Positions 54,212 through 62,848 of a stretch of 64,000 bases of DNA are shown here, piece by piece. The notes beneath the pieces are model-generated. The model saw only the letters and a list, made by a program, of their open reading frames with translations. It was not told the origin of the DNA and did no database searches. The DNA comes from Flavobacteriales bacterium ALC-1 (GTDB lineage: Bacteria; Bacteroidota; Bacteroidia; Flavobacteriales; Flavobacteriaceae), in contig ABHI01000003.1 of the NCBI GenBank assembly GCA_000171875.1, positions 310,001 to 374,000 on the forward strand. The letters run 5' to 3'. A program made the translations under genes and the position numbers. The stretch's first letter is position 1. Every line of letters starts with the position of its first letter.

Positions 54212-55003
54212 TTACCGCACTTTACTTCGCATTACCAATTTGTGTATAAGTCTTGGGGATAATCGTTTTACAAGTACTCCAAATTTTTCAAACTTACCAA
54301 TGTAAGCTTCATACTTTTCTTTGCGTATGGCTTTAATCATTTTCTTTACAAAGACATTAACGTCTAATCCGTTTTCTGTCATGTCATCTTGGTAGTCTTG
54401 TTTACTGCCATCAGCTGTTAAAGCATTACGCGCGACATTGGTGTTTACAAAACCAGGACATATCATGGTTACCTTAACGTTGTCTTTATCGTGTTCTAAA
54501 CGTAAAGCATCGAAAAAACCATGTAAAGCATGTTTGGCTCCGCAATATGCAGATCTGTAATGTGAGCTAAATTTGCCCATAAGGCTAGATACCACCACAA
54601 AATGACCAGATTTGTTGGCGACAAAATGTGGTAAAATAGCCTTAGTTAAGGCTATTGTACCCAAATAATCTATTTCCATTAATTTTTTATCGACTTCGAT
54701 AGTCGTTTCTATTATTGGAGAGCGTTGACTAATGCCACCATTATTAATTAAGATATCCACTTTATCAAAAAGAGTTGTGGCACTTTCAGCAATGGGTTTC
54801 ATATTTAGATAATTAGCTAAGTCTAAAGTCAGTACCTCTACATTCTCTGGATATAGACATTGATTTTTAACCTCTAATAATTCAGCTTTTCTACGAGACG
54901 ATAAAATAAGTTTACAATCTTGTTTAGATAGTTCTATAGCAAGTGCTTTTCCAATGCCACTAGAAGCACCAGTTATCCAAACTACTTTGTTGTTAAATAT
55001 CAT
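54212..55003 (-). CDS. Short-chain dehydrogenase/reductase
   Basis: 263 residues. The NAD(P)-binding motif TGASSGIG, NNGG, and the catalytic S, Y and K (SSLMGKFSSHYRSAYCGAKHAL, YxxxK) are intact. It lies 3 bp downstream of the sterol-desaturase-family gene and is almost certainly co-transcribed with it. Candidate substrate: a lipid or carotenoid intermediate, not decided by the sequence. Confidence 0.9.
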   Translation of the reverse strand: MIFNNKVVWITGASSGIGKALAIELSKQDCKLILSSRRKAELLEVKNQCLYPENVEVLTLDLANYLNMKPIAESATTLFDKVDILINNGGISQRSPIIETTIEVDKKLMEIDYLGTIALTKAILPHFVANKSGHFVVVSSLMGKFSSHYRSAYCGAKHALHGFFDALRLEHDKDNVKVTMICPGFVNTNVARNALTADGSKQDYQDDMTENGLDVNVFVKKMIKAIRKEKYEAYIGKFEKFGVLVKRLSPRLIHKLVMRSKVR

Positions 55004-55006
55004 TCG

Positions 55007-55897
55007 TTACTTTTTTGAGTTTAACCACTCTTCTCTTAAATTCTCAGAAATCTTTCCAGTACCATCATGTCTCCAACCTGGAGGTTTAAAAAGGTAAAGT
55101 ATTCTATTTTTTAAAGATTTTTTTCCTGTCAAGCTATCTTTAAACATGCGCACCCATTCAATGAATGCAATTTTAATTGGATTGTATGTCTTTATGTTTT
55201 TCACCAAACCATAAACTACTTTTTCGTCTTTTAGTTCTGGTTGAAATGTGCCAAAAAACTTATCCCAAATAATCAAAATTCCGGCATGGTTTCTATCAAG
55301 ATATAACGGATTGCTTCCATGATGTACACGATGATGTGATGGTGTGTTAAAAATAGCTTCAAACCATTTTGGCATTTTGTCTATAGCTTCTGTATGTATC
55401 CAAAATTGGTATAATAAACTAATAGACATTTGTAATAATATCATTGCAGGGTGAAAGCCTAATAAGGGCAACCATAACCAAAAAATAAAGGTGTAAAAGC
55501 CACCAGACCATGTTTGTCTCAGTGCAGTACTTAAATTATAATGCTCAGAAGAATGATGTACCACATGAGAAGCCCAAAATAAACGGCACTCGTGTGATAT
55601 GCGATGAAACCAATAATAGGCAAAATCATCTGCAAAAAAAATAAGTATAAAAGCCCACCAAACTACTGGAATTGTAAATAATCTAATGTTGTCATAAACC
55701 CAAAAGAATGATAGTAGTACTATGGCTTTGCTAGCAAAACCTAGAAACACATTACCTAAGCCCATTACGATAGAAGACAATGCATCTTTGCTCTCATAAG
55801 TCTTAATGTGCTGCTTAGTAGTAACATATAATTCTAATAACATTGCCAAAATAAAAAATGGAATGGCATAAAGGATTATATTAGGAAAATCGGGCAT
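55007..55897 (-). CDS. Sterol desaturase/fatty acid hydroxylase family membrane protein
   Basis: 296 residues, three or four membrane helices and the diiron histidine motifs HRISH, HVVHH and HHRVHH (HX3H, HX2HH and HX2HH). Family members hydroxylate or desaturate lipids. It precedes the SDR gene (3 bp) and is divergent from menC. The pair may modify a membrane lipid. Confidence 0.88.
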   Translation of the reverse strand: MPDFPNIILYAIPFFILAMLLELYVTTKQHIKTYESKDALSSIVMGLGNVFLGFASKAIVLLSFFWVYDNIRLFTIPVVWWAFILIFFADDFAYYWFHRISHECRLFWASHVVHHSSEHYNLSTALRQTWSGGFYTFIFWLWLPLLGFHPAMILLQMSISLLYQFWIHTEAIDKMPKWFEAIFNTPSHHRVHHGSNPLYLDRNHAGILIIWDKFFGTFQPELKDEKVVYGLVKNIKTYNPIKIAFIEWVRMFKDSLTGKKSLKNRILYLFKPPGWRHDGTGKISENLREEWLNSKK

Positions 55898-55939
55898 CTG
55901 TAGTTGTAATTAGAGCTCTAAAATACAAAAATAATTACC

Positions 55940-55947
55940 TATTTTTG
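55940..55947 (+). promoter_or_regulatory. Candidate -7 element for menC-CPBP-menE
   Basis: TATTTTTG, matching TAnnTTTG, with 9 nt to the ATG at 55957. The TTG at 55945 overlaps this element and is not a likely start. A nearly leaderless transcript is implied. Confidence 0.45.
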
Positions 55948-55956
55948 AAAACAATA

Positions 55957-56991
55957 ATGAAGGCAACTTACCAGAAATACATCCTAAACTTTAAAAGACC
56001 AAGCGGTACATCTCGAGGCGTTATGACTGCTAAAGAAACCTGGTATATTAAACTGGAAAATGATGGTGAAATTGGAGTGGGTGAGTGTGGTATCTTAAGA
56101 GGCTTGTCTACAGATGATAGACCAAATTATGAAGATAAACTAAAATGGGTTTGCAATAATATCCAACTAGGATTAAACACATTACTCGAAGAGTTAATAG
56201 AATGGCCAAGCATTCAATTTGGTTTAGAAACCGCATTTAAGTCTTTAGAAAGTTCAAATCAATTTAATTTATATCCTTCAGCATTTACAAAAGGTTTTGA
56301 TGCTATTACGATCAATGGTTTAGTATGGATGGGTGATGAAGCCTTTATGAGAAAACAGATTAAAGAAAAGATTGAAGCTGGATTTACTTGTATAAAACTA
56401 AAAATTGGGGCTATTGATTTTCAAACGGAATTAGATGTTTTAAAATCTATACGCAAAGAGTTTTCAAAGTCAGATATTGAGTTACGCGTTGATGCTAACG
56501 GAGCATTTTCACCAGAAGACGCTTTAGAAAAATTGAAACGACTTTCAGATTATCAATTGCATTCTATCGAGCAACCGATTAAACAAGGCCAATGGGAAGA
56601 GATGGCTACATTATGTGAGGATTCACCACTAGATGTTGCTTTAGATGAAGAGCTTATAGGTGTTTTTTCTGTATCGAAACGAAAACAACTCTTGCAAACT
56701 ATAAAGCCAGAATATATTATTTTGAAACCAAGTCTAATAGGTGGTTTTCATAACAGTACTAATTGGATAATGCTTGCAAAACAGAATAATATAGATTGGT
56801 GGATAACTAGTGCTTTAGAAAGTAATATCGGACTCAATGCCATTGCTCAATATACTTATACTAAACAAATTAAGGTACCACAAGGTTTAGGAACTGGCAG
56901 TTTATTTACTAATAATTTTGATTCGCCATTAATTGTAAAAAATGGTACTTTGCAATACGATAAAAATCAAAACTGGAATTTTAATTTATAA
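55957..56991 (+). CDS. menC: MenC, o-succinylbenzoate synthase
   Basis: The ATG at 55957 (MKATYQKYILNFKRPSGTSRG) is preferred to a TTG at 55945 lying in a promoter-like element. 344 residues, enolase superfamily. The KxK lysines (CIKLKIGAIDF), the metal-binding RVDANG, SIEQP and ALDEEL, and the second-strand lysine (IILKPSLIGG) are intact. It dehydrates SHCHC to o-succinylbenzoate. It is 2 bp upstream of the CPBP gene. Confidence 0.92.
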   Translation: MKATYQKYILNFKRPSGTSRGVMTAKETWYIKLENDGEIGVGECGILRGLSTDDRPNYEDKLKWVCNNIQLGLNTLLEELIEWPSIQFGLETAFKSLESSNQFNLYPSAFTKGFDAITINGLVWMGDEAFMRKQIKEKIEAGFTCIKLKIGAIDFQTELDVLKSIRKEFSKSDIELRVDANGAFSPEDALEKLKRLSDYQLHSIEQPIKQGQWEEMATLCEDSPLDVALDEELIGVFSVSKRKQLLQTIKPEYIILKPSLIGGFHNSTNWIMLAKQNNIDWWITSALESNIGLNAIAQYTYTKQIKVPQGLGTGSLFTNNFDSPLIVKNGTLQYDKNQNWNFNL

Positions 56992-56993
56992 CT

Positions 56994-57953
56994 ATGAATT
57001 ATATACAACAAGCTTATAAAGGCTTACACGATGGATGGAGATATGTTGTGGGAACAATAATAATTATAATATTTGTTATTGTAGGGCAAATACCATTTAC
57101 AGTAGCCGCAATATTTGAAGCTAAGAATCAAGGTACTAGTTTGTTTGAAATGGATGAGAGCACTATGATGAGTGTTCTAGAGCCAAATTTGAACTTATTT
57201 TTAATGTTATTATCTTTTGCTATAGGGCTTATAGGTATTTTTATTGTAAATAAATGGTTGCATAAAATGACTATTACTCAGCTAACTACTTCACGAAAGA
57301 AGATAGATTGGAGGCGTTTTTGGACTATCTTTTTTGCTTGGGGAATATTTTCTTCAGGCTTAGTCTTACTAGATTATTATATGTCTCCTGAAGGTTATGT
57401 CTGGAATTTTGACTTCAATAAATTTGCGATTTTAGCTATTATCGCCATCGTTATGGTACCACTTCAAACCAGTTGTGAGGAATATTTGTTTAGAGGATAC
57501 TTAATGCAAGGTATAGGTATTGCTGCTAAGAATAAATGGGTTCCGTTACTAGTTACTTCAGTAATTTTTGGAATGTTACACATTGCCAATCCAGAAGTAG
57601 AAAAGTTGGGTTATGTGATAATGATTTATTATATAGGTACAGGCCTGTTTTTGGGAATAATGACGTTGATGGATGAAGGTTTAGAGTTGGCTCTTGGGTT
57701 TCATGCTGCTAACAATTTATTTACTGCTTTGTTGGTAACTGCAGATTGGACAGCGTTTCAAACCTATTCAGTTTTAAAAGATACTTCAGACCCAACAGGC
57801 GCTGCCATAACGGATATTATTGTTCCTGTGTTTGTTATTTTTCCTATTATACTATTAATATTAGCAAAAGTATATGGTTGGAAAAATTGGAAAGAAAAAT
57901 TATTTGGCAAAGTAGAAGCCCCTCCAAAAGAAGACTATAAAATTATTGAGTAG
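56994..57953 (+). CDS. CPBP-family intramembrane metalloprotease
   Basis: 319 residues with about eight membrane helices. The CAAX-protease/bacteriocin-processing (Rce1-type) motifs are visible: SCEEYLFRGYLMQG (EExxxR), FGMLHIANP and GFHAANNLF. Its stop codon touches the menE start codon at 57954 (no gap), and menC ends 2 bp before it. The tight location suggests co-expression rather than a direct enzymatic role in quinone synthesis. Confidence 0.88.
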   Translation: MNYIQQAYKGLHDGWRYVVGTIIIIIFVIVGQIPFTVAAIFEAKNQGTSLFEMDESTMMSVLEPNLNLFLMLLSFAIGLIGIFIVNKWLHKMTITQLTTSRKKIDWRRFWTIFFAWGIFSSGLVLLDYYMSPEGYVWNFDFNKFAILAIIAIVMVPLQTSCEEYLFRGYLMQGIGIAAKNKWVPLLVTSVIFGMLHIANPEVEKLGYVIMIYYIGTGLFLGIMTLMDEGLELALGFHAANNLFTALLVTADWTAFQTYSVLKDTSDPTGAAITDIIVPVFVIFPIILLILAKVYGWKNWKEKLFGKVEAPPKEDYKIIE

Positions 57954-59036
57954 ATGGTTCCAACTTTTGATAAGGTGCATAACCGATTTAAGTTCAATGG
58001 ACTTCACTTTAATTTTGAAGAACTTAAGGAAGTTGCTTATAGCCTTGTCAAAGAAGGTGAGACTTACGAAAAAGGGATTGGTAATTTTTTAATCGATTGG
58101 CTAAACACTGAGGAATATTTACTTGTAAACACTTCTGGTTCTACTGGTATTCCAAAACAGATAAAGCTAAAAAAACAAGCAATGGTTAATTCTGCTATTG
58201 CTACAGGTGATTTTTTTGATTTGCAACCAGGTGATACAGCTTTGCATTGTTTGCCTAGTCATTATATTGCTGGTAAAATGATGTTTGTGCGCGCTTTAGT
58301 TTTAGGCTTAGAGGTTGACTTTGTAGAACCAGTAGCGCATCCTATTTTCGATTACGAAAAGCATTATGATTTTTGTGCTATGATTCCTTTGCAGTTAAAG
58401 AAGATTATAGATTATTCATATAATATTGATACAATTATTGTAGGTGGAGCAAAGGTCAATAAGAATTTAAGAGAGAAAATTAAAGTGTGTTCTTCTAGGT
58501 TTTATGAAACTTACGGTATGACGGAAACTGTAACACATGTCGCCGTAAAACAGTTGCAATCAAAATCATTTAAAGGCATACCCTATTTTGAGGCATTATC
58601 TAATATCACTTTCAGTGAAGATGATAGAAACTGCTTAGTTATTAATGCTCCAAAATTGATTAAAGGTGAATTGGTAACCAATGATATTGTTGATTTAAAA
58701 TCTGAAACCAGCTTCAAACTACTAGGTCGCTATGATAATGTTATAAACTCTGCTGGAGTAAAATTATTCCCAGAACAAATAGAAGAGAAGTTACAGTCAA
58801 TACTTAAAGAACGTCTTATCGTTGCTGGACAAGAAGATGTTGAGTTTGGGGAAAAGCTTATTCTTATTATTGAAAACTCACAAGAGACAATAGATACTAT
58901 TTTTGCTAGAGTAAAAGCATTGAAGACTTTAGATAAGTTTGAAATCCCAAAAGCAATTTATACTCTAAATAAGTTTTCTGAAACTTCGTCAGGAAAAATT
59001 CAACGTAAAAAAACCGTAAAAGCTGCGCTGAGGTAG
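57954..59036 (+). CDS. menE: MenE, o-succinylbenzoate-CoA ligase
   Basis: 360 residues, adenylate-forming. The A3 motif VNTSGSTGIPKQIKLKK, YETYGMTETVTHVA, GRYDNVINSAGVKLFPEQIEE and the C-terminal KFSETSSGKIQRKKT lysine are all present. The length is short, as in Bacteroidota MenE, with a reduced N-terminal domain. It activates o-succinylbenzoate with CoA before MenB. Start directly after the CPBP stop. Confidence 0.92.
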   Translation: MVPTFDKVHNRFKFNGLHFNFEELKEVAYSLVKEGETYEKGIGNFLIDWLNTEEYLLVNTSGSTGIPKQIKLKKQAMVNSAIATGDFFDLQPGDTALHCLPSHYIAGKMMFVRALVLGLEVDFVEPVAHPIFDYEKHYDFCAMIPLQLKKIIDYSYNIDTIIVGGAKVNKNLREKIKVCSSRFYETYGMTETVTHVAVKQLQSKSFKGIPYFEALSNITFSEDDRNCLVINAPKLIKGELVTNDIVDLKSETSFKLLGRYDNVINSAGVKLFPEQIEEKLQSILKERLIVAGQEDVEFGEKLILIIENSQETIDTIFARVKALKTLDKFEIPKAIYTLNKFSETSSGKIQRKKTVKAALR

Positions 59037-59126
59037 TTTACTCATTGAAACGCTTACTTAACTCATTACATGTTTTTTTTTAAAGGTATGGTTTATAGTT
59101 TTATCTAAACTTTAAAGACCAAACCA

Positions 59127-59729
59127 ATGAAACATTTATTCACATTTGCATTTGCATTGATGATATCAATAGCAGGTCACTCACAAGAAAAGAACATTGA
59201 AACAGAATCTGTAACACTCGATAATCTTATTACGTTTATTGTAGAGCATTATAGCATTAATACAGATTCTACAGAGACTAAGAATATTACATTTCTTATT
59301 GAAACCTATGCAAATAATTTTAATACTGAAGATAAGGTCATTCTAAAGCAGGCATTCAAATTACTATCTAAACGTGTTACTGAAGACGATTTAATTAGCA
59401 TTGTTGCCTATTCTAATTTTAATGGTGTAGCACTCAAACAAGCTGAGGCTACAGATGTTAAGAAGCTCTTATATGCTGTAGAGCATCTAAAATCTAGCGT
59501 AAAAACATTTGAGGAAGATGGTATAGAACTCGCGTATGAATTTACTAAAGAAAATTTTATAGAAGAATCTGAAAATTCCGTGGTAATGATACGTATTCCT
59601 AATCGTACATCTGAAGTGGTAAAAACGGAAGCAATAGATTCTAAGAAAAAAACAAAAACGAAGAGTAATGCTTTAGTATTAACTGCAATTACATTACTGC
59701 CAGAAATCATCGCCGTTATTAAAAATTAA
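59127..59729 (+). CDS. vWA-like secreted protein that has lost its metal site
   Basis: 200 residues with a signal peptide (MKHLFTFAFALMISIAGHS) and a C-terminal hydrophobic segment (ALVLTAITLLPEIIAVIKN). Residues ~54-157 align with the vWA domain of the next gene: LIETYAN (56-63) against FLIDVSGS (334-341), AFKLLSKRVTEDDLISIVAYSN against AFKLLVNQLREKDKVSIVVYAG, and IELAYEFTKENF against IKLAYKLAEKNF. The MIDAS residues D, S and S are replaced by E59, Y61 and N63, T127 is kept, and the second aspartate is lost (I157). It is 23 bp upstream of that gene, in the same orientation, so they are probably co-transcribed. Confidence 0.75.
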   Translation: MKHLFTFAFALMISIAGHSQEKNIETESVTLDNLITFIVEHYSINTDSTETKNITFLIETYANNFNTEDKVILKQAFKLLSKRVTEDDLISIVAYSNFNGVALKQAEATDVKKLLYAVEHLKSSVKTFEEDGIELAYEFTKENFIEESENSVVMIRIPNRTSEVVKTEAIDSKKKTKTKSNALVLTAITLLPEIIAVIKN

Positions 59730-59752
59730 ATAACCATTTAAAATTATATATT

Positions 59753-61819
59753 ATGAAAACTATTTTACAATTATGTGTTGTATTACTATTTGCAACACAA
59801 TTAAACGCACAGCAAAAATCAATTACAGGCACAGTTACAACAGCATCAGACGGCTTGCCATTACCAGGAGCTACTGTTGTCATTAAGGGAACTTCGAATG
59901 GAGCTCAAACTGATTTCGATGGAAAATATTCAATAAAAGTGAATCAAGGAGATGCATTGCTGATTTCTTATATAGGTATGAAATCAGTTGAATTAACAGT
60001 TGGTACATCTAATACATACGATGTAGCTTTAGAAGATGATTCTGCTTTAGATGAAGTTGTTGTGGTTGGCTATGGAACTTCTACAGGTGATTATAATTGG
60101 AGTGGACCAAGTAAAGCACAATTAAGAAGGCAAGAGAAAAAGAAGTTTCATAATAAAGTTTCAAAGCAGTTAGCTGGTCAGGCAGCTGGTGTTAATATTA
60201 GAGGTACAAGATCTATAAATATAAATACCAATGTTTTATATATCGTAGATGGTATTCCTATTCAAAAAGGATATAATCAGTTAATTGAGGAAATTAAACA
60301 AGATGATATTGAGCATGTTAATGTTTATAAATCAGCTAAAGCAACAAGTATGTTTGGTGATTCTGCAAGAGATGGTTGTATTGTAATTACAACTAAAAGC
60401 GGAAATTACCGTATTCAATATGATGAGTCTTATGCGCAAATCACAGAAAATGATTTTGAAAGAACTAATCTATCTCCATTATCTACCTTTTCAATTGATG
60501 TAGATAAAGCTTCATATAGTAATGTAAGGCGAATGATTAATAATGGTCAAGTGATTGCATCAGATGCAGTTAAAATAGAGGAAATGATTAATTACTTTAA
60601 TTATAATTACCCACAACCAACAGATGATCACCCATTTTCTATTAATACAGAAGTTACGGATACACCATGGCATAACAAAACCCAATTAGTTAGAATTGGG
60701 CTTCAAGGAAAAAGTTATGCAGATAAAGATTTACCAGCATCTAACCTTACATTTTTAATTGATGTATCTGGTTCAATGAGCTCGCACAATAAGTTGCCTT
60801 TATTAAAAAGTGCTTTTAAGCTTTTGGTTAATCAATTGAGAGAAAAGGATAAAGTATCTATAGTAGTTTATGCTGGAGCAGCAGGTGTAGTTTTAGAGCC
60901 AACATCTGGCAATAATAAAGAGAAGATAATTTCAGCTTTAAATAACTTACAATCAGGTGGTTCTACAGCTGGTGGAGCAGGGATTAAATTAGCTTACAAG
61001 CTTGCAGAAAAGAATTTTAAAAAGAAAGGAAATAATCGTGTAATCCTCGCAACTGATGGTGATTTTAATGTTGGAGCTTCAAGCGATAATGATATGAAGA
61101 CTTTGATAGAAGAAAAGCGTAAATCGGGTGTGTTTTTATCAGTTTTAGGTTTTGGTTATGGAAACTATAAAGATTCAAAATTAGAAACTTTAGCAGATAA
61201 AGGAAACGGCAACCATGCATATATTGATAATATGCAAGAAGCCCAGAAAGTCTTTGGAAAAGAGTTTGGAGGCACTTTATTTACAATTGCTAAGGATGTG
61301 AAAATCCAAGTAGAATTTAATCCTAAGAAAGTGCAAGCATATCGCTTAATTGGCTATGAAAATAGATTGTTAGCAGATGAAGACTTTGTAGATGATAATA
61401 AAGATGCTGGTGAATTGGGAAGTGGTCATACAGTTACGGCTTTGTATGAAGTTATTCCTACAGGAATTAATAGCGATTATTTGAAATCAGTTCCTAATTT
61501 AAAATATACCAAAACAGAGACCGTTTCAAATTATGAAGATGAATTGTTTACTGTAAAGTTTAGATATAAAAAGCCAGATGCATCTAAAAGTATTGAAATG
61601 GTACATGTACAGAATACTAAAACTAAAGAAGCATCTATGGATATGAATTTTGCTTCAGCAGTCGCTTTATTTGGAATGCAATTGAGAAATTCTAAGTATG
61701 ATAATAATACAAAATTAGTTAAGGTTATTGAGCTTGCTGAAAAAGGTCGAGGGGAAGATAAGGATGGTTATAGAGCAGAGTTTATAAGATTGGTAAAGTC
61801 TTATGATAATGTAAATTAA
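59753..61819 (+). CDS. SusC-like N-terminus with vWA and DUF3520 domains
   Basis: 688 residues. A signal peptide is followed by a carboxypeptidase-regulatory-like domain (~22-105, SITGTVTTASDGLPLPGATVVIKGTSNGAQTDFDGKYS) ending in EVVVVGYGT, and a plug-like segment (~140-216, NVLYIVDGIPIQKG...GDSARDGCIVITTKSG), both as in SusC/TonB-dependent transporters but with no barrel. Then come a vWF_A N-terminal region (SPLSTFSIDVDKASYSNVRR), a vWA domain with intact MIDAS residues D337, S339, S341, T405 and D435, and a C-terminal DUF3520 domain (~530-688). A YfbK-like family. Exported; the partner protein is unknown. Confidence 0.88.
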   Translation: MKTILQLCVVLLFATQLNAQQKSITGTVTTASDGLPLPGATVVIKGTSNGAQTDFDGKYSIKVNQGDALLISYIGMKSVELTVGTSNTYDVALEDDSALDEVVVVGYGTSTGDYNWSGPSKAQLRRQEKKKFHNKVSKQLAGQAAGVNIRGTRSININTNVLYIVDGIPIQKGYNQLIEEIKQDDIEHVNVYKSAKATSMFGDSARDGCIVITTKSGNYRIQYDESYAQITENDFERTNLSPLSTFSIDVDKASYSNVRRMINNGQVIASDAVKIEEMINYFNYNYPQPTDDHPFSINTEVTDTPWHNKTQLVRIGLQGKSYADKDLPASNLTFLIDVSGSMSSHNKLPLLKSAFKLLVNQLREKDKVSIVVYAGAAGVVLEPTSGNNKEKIISALNNLQSGGSTAGGAGIKLAYKLAEKNFKKKGNNRVILATDGDFNVGASSDNDMKTLIEEKRKSGVFLSVLGFGYGNYKDSKLETLADKGNGNHAYIDNMQEAQKVFGKEFGGTLFTIAKDVKIQVEFNPKKVQAYRLIGYENRLLADEDFVDDNKDAGELGSGHTVTALYEVIPTGINSDYLKSVPNLKYTKTETVSNYEDELFTVKFRYKKPDASKSIEMVHVQNTKTKEASMDMNFASAVALFGMQLRNSKYDNNTKLVKVIELAEKGRGEDKDGYRAEFIRLVKSYDNVN

Positions 61820-61830
61820 GATTAGCCAAA

Positions 61831-61872
61831 AACAAAAAGCCAAATGTGTTTGCATTGGGCTTTTTGTTTTTT
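61831..61872. terminator. Bidirectional intrinsic terminator
   Basis: An 11-bp stem AACAAAAAGCC/GGCTTTTTGTT (61831-61841 and 61858-61868) with T after it, between the convergent vWA gene (+) and OmpA gene (-). Confidence 0.88.
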
Positions 61873-61886
61873 TTAATTTAAAAGAA

Positions 61887-62744
61887 TTAATTTCCTTCAG
61901 ATAAATTTTTCATTTCTGATTCAACCATTTCATAGAACTGATCTATTTTTGGCAGTACAACAATGCGTGTACGTCTGTTTTTTGCTCTATTCTCGGCAGT
62001 ATCATTTTCTACTAATGGTACATAAGAACTACGACCAGCAGCAATTAACTGTTGAGGGTTTACATTTAAGCTTTCTAAAACTCTTACTATAGCAGTAGCA
62101 CGTTTTACACTTAAATCCCAGTTGTCTAATAATGGTGGTTTACTGTAAGATTTGTTATCTGTATGTGATTCTACCATGGCTTCAAAATCTGGTTTGCTAT
62201 TGATAACCTTTGCAACTTTACCAAGAATTTCATTAGCCCTGTCAGTTACATTATAACTTCCGCTTTTAAATAATAATTTATCAGCTATAGATATAAATAC
62301 AACTCCTTTTTCTACATTAATTTCAATATCTGAGTCATTGATACCAACTTCTTTCTTAAGACTAGTAACAATAGCTAAAGTAACACTATCCTTACGCGTT
62401 AAAGCATCTTGTAAGCGTGTAATCTTCAAGTTACTTTCTCTGAGGCTTTCTAATGATTTTTCTAGGTTTGTTGCACCTTGACTTGTTAATTCGGTTAAGT
62501 CTTGTGAGCTTTTAATTAACGCATCATTACTCTTACGCATATCAGCTAATTGTTCTTTCATAGCCTCGACACGAGCATTTGCAGCAGCAGCATCAGATAG
62601 ACAGCTATTTAATTTAACTGTCGCTGTATTTAATAAGTCTTGAGTTTCTTTTTGTTGTGCTTCAAGTGCTAGATAATCTTTCTTCGACACGCAGGATGCT
62701 AACAACACCATTGAGCAAACACTTAATAACATTAATTTTTTCAT
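61887..62744 (-). CDS. OmpA-family lipoprotein
   Basis: 285 residues. A lipoprotein signal (MKKLMLLSVCSMVLLASC) with cysteine at 18, then a long coiled coil (~25-125) and a C-terminal OmpA peptidoglycan-binding domain (~155-270) with the DNWDLSVKRA, AAGRSSYVPLVEND and NRRTRIVVLPK motifs. It should link the outer membrane to peptidoglycan. Its gene is convergent to the vWA gene. Confidence 0.92.
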   Translation of the reverse strand: MKKLMLLSVCSMVLLASCVSKKDYLALEAQQKETQDLLNTATVKLNSCLSDAAAANARVEAMKEQLADMRKSNDALIKSSQDLTELTSQGATNLEKSLESLRESNLKITRLQDALTRKDSVTLAIVTSLKKEVGINDSDIEINVEKGVVFISIADKLLFKSGSYNVTDRANEILGKVAKVINSKPDFEAMVESHTDNKSYSKPPLLDNWDLSVKRATAIVRVLESLNVNPQQLIAAGRSSYVPLVENDTAENRAKNRRTRIVVLPKIDQFYEMVESEMKNLSEGN

Positions 62745-62781
62745 AATAGATTCTTAGTTTTAATTGTTAATTATAACAACT

Positions 62782-62789
62782 CAAAATTA
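62782..62789 (-). promoter_or_regulatory. Candidate -7 element for the OmpA gene
   Basis: Minus strand TAATTTTG, matching TAnnTTTG, 37 nt before the ATG at 62744. No -33 TTG nearby. Confidence 0.45.
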
Positions 62790-62848
62790 TAGAAAAGAAG
62801 AGTGAGCCTAACATGGATTAACAAAAACTTTAACAGTTTTATGAACAA

